Assembly (NCBI RefSeq): GCF_005047355.1
Contig: NZ_SUMC01000080.1
Coordinates: forward strand, 1 to 32,274
Length of the DNA stretch: 32,274 nucleotides
Direction of reading: 5' to 3'
Source: Actinacidiphila oryziradicis
GTDB taxonomy: Bacteria; Actinomycetota; Actinomycetes; Streptomycetales; Streptomycetaceae
Shown here: piece after piece, positions 32,172-32,274 of the stretch
Numbering within the stretch: the first letter of the stretch is position 1
Layout of the letters: each line of letters opens with the position of its first letter
Program-made: the position numbers and the translations under genes
The notes under the pieces: model-generated
Databases searched by the model: none
What the model saw: only the letters and a program-made list of their open reading frames with translations
What the model was told of the DNA's origin: nothing

Positions 32172-32274
32172 TTAAGCGGTGACCTTGGGTTTTCGCTTGG
32201 CCGGGGCGCTCTTGGACGCGGGGGTGATGGTGACCGCCTCGGCCGGCGGGGCGGCGGGCTGGGGCCAGGTGCGG
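32172..32274 (-). CDS. C-terminal end of an unidentified protein
   Basis: A minus-strand frame entering from the right edge ends at TAA 32174-32172. The 33 visible residues are Pro/Ala-rich (TWPQPAAPPAEAVTITPAS) and finish with a basic tail KSAPAKRKPKVTA. Codon use is strongly GC-rich, supporting a real gene, but no family can be named from this piece. Confidence 0.5.
   Translation of the reverse strand, partial: RTWPQPAAPPAEAVTITPASKSAPAKRKPKVTA

Overview
The window is high-GC DNA with strong third-position G/C bias. The gas-vesicle gene order gvpO-A-F-G-Y-Z-J-L-S-K, the XRE/MmyB-type and TetR regulators, a small LAXTG protein and the families of insertion-sequence remnants point to an actinomycete, most likely Streptomycetaceae (Streptomyces, Kitasatospora or Streptacidiphilus). 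The genus is an inference. The many decayed mobile elements would fit a chromosome arm or another flexible region. I see no tRNA, rRNA or CRISPR array.

Layout. (1) 1-1459: cytochrome bd oxidase genes on the minus strand (cydA complete, first codons of cydB). (2) 1642-1829: a tyrosine-recombinase fragment broken by a 26-bp tandem duplication. (3) 1912-3633: TetR regulator divergent from an aldo/keto reductase (AKR), with twin inverted-repeat operators between them. (4) 3716-7866: FadR-type GntR regulator divergent from a large secreted beta-helix carbohydrate-active protein (beta-helix, two Fn3, F5/8C). (5) 8038-12298: an IS4 remnant, a second AKR divergent from an XRE regulator, and a third AKR divergent from a TetR regulator. 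This last pair is bracketed by arrays of a degenerate 16-bp motif that point mainly inward from both sides. (6) 12625-16131: exported GH3 (NagZ-like) protein, an IS1182-family transposase tail, and a class-C serine hydrolase. (7) 16465-17739: a 116-bp inverted repeat (111/116 identical) bracketing a lipoprotein gene. (8) 17842-20510: IS1380 tail, integrase fragment, a 5'-truncated GT2 glycosyltransferase with a small LAXTG protein, and a decayed integrase-core transposase that removed the GT 5' end. (9) 20734-26362: complete gas vesicle cluster. (10) 26454-27755: 3'-truncated FMN-binding glutamate-synthase-like gene joined tail to tail with a decayed GH25 lysozyme. (11) 27969-29336: Ser/Thr kinase with a Thr/Pro repeat tail. 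(12) 29463-30514: CvnD-type GTPase fragment cut by an ISAs1-family transposase remnant. (13) 30568-32117: two SRPBCC proteins and an ArsR regulator with twin operators. (14) the C-terminal end of an unknown protein.

How it fits together. The intact units are self-contained: regulator plus divergent target gene (four times), the translationally coupled gvp operon, and the ArsR/SRPBCC operon. Between them lie at least nine broken genes or mobile-element fragments. The most unusual structures are the inverted 16-bp motif arrays around the TetR-AKR pair (which also overwrite the end of the XRE gene), the long inverted repeat around the lipoprotein gene, the gvpL frame that reads through the whole of gvpS, and a perfect 15-bp hairpin inside the GntR coding sequence. 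Family assignments are from reading translated sequence against remembered family features; no database search was run.
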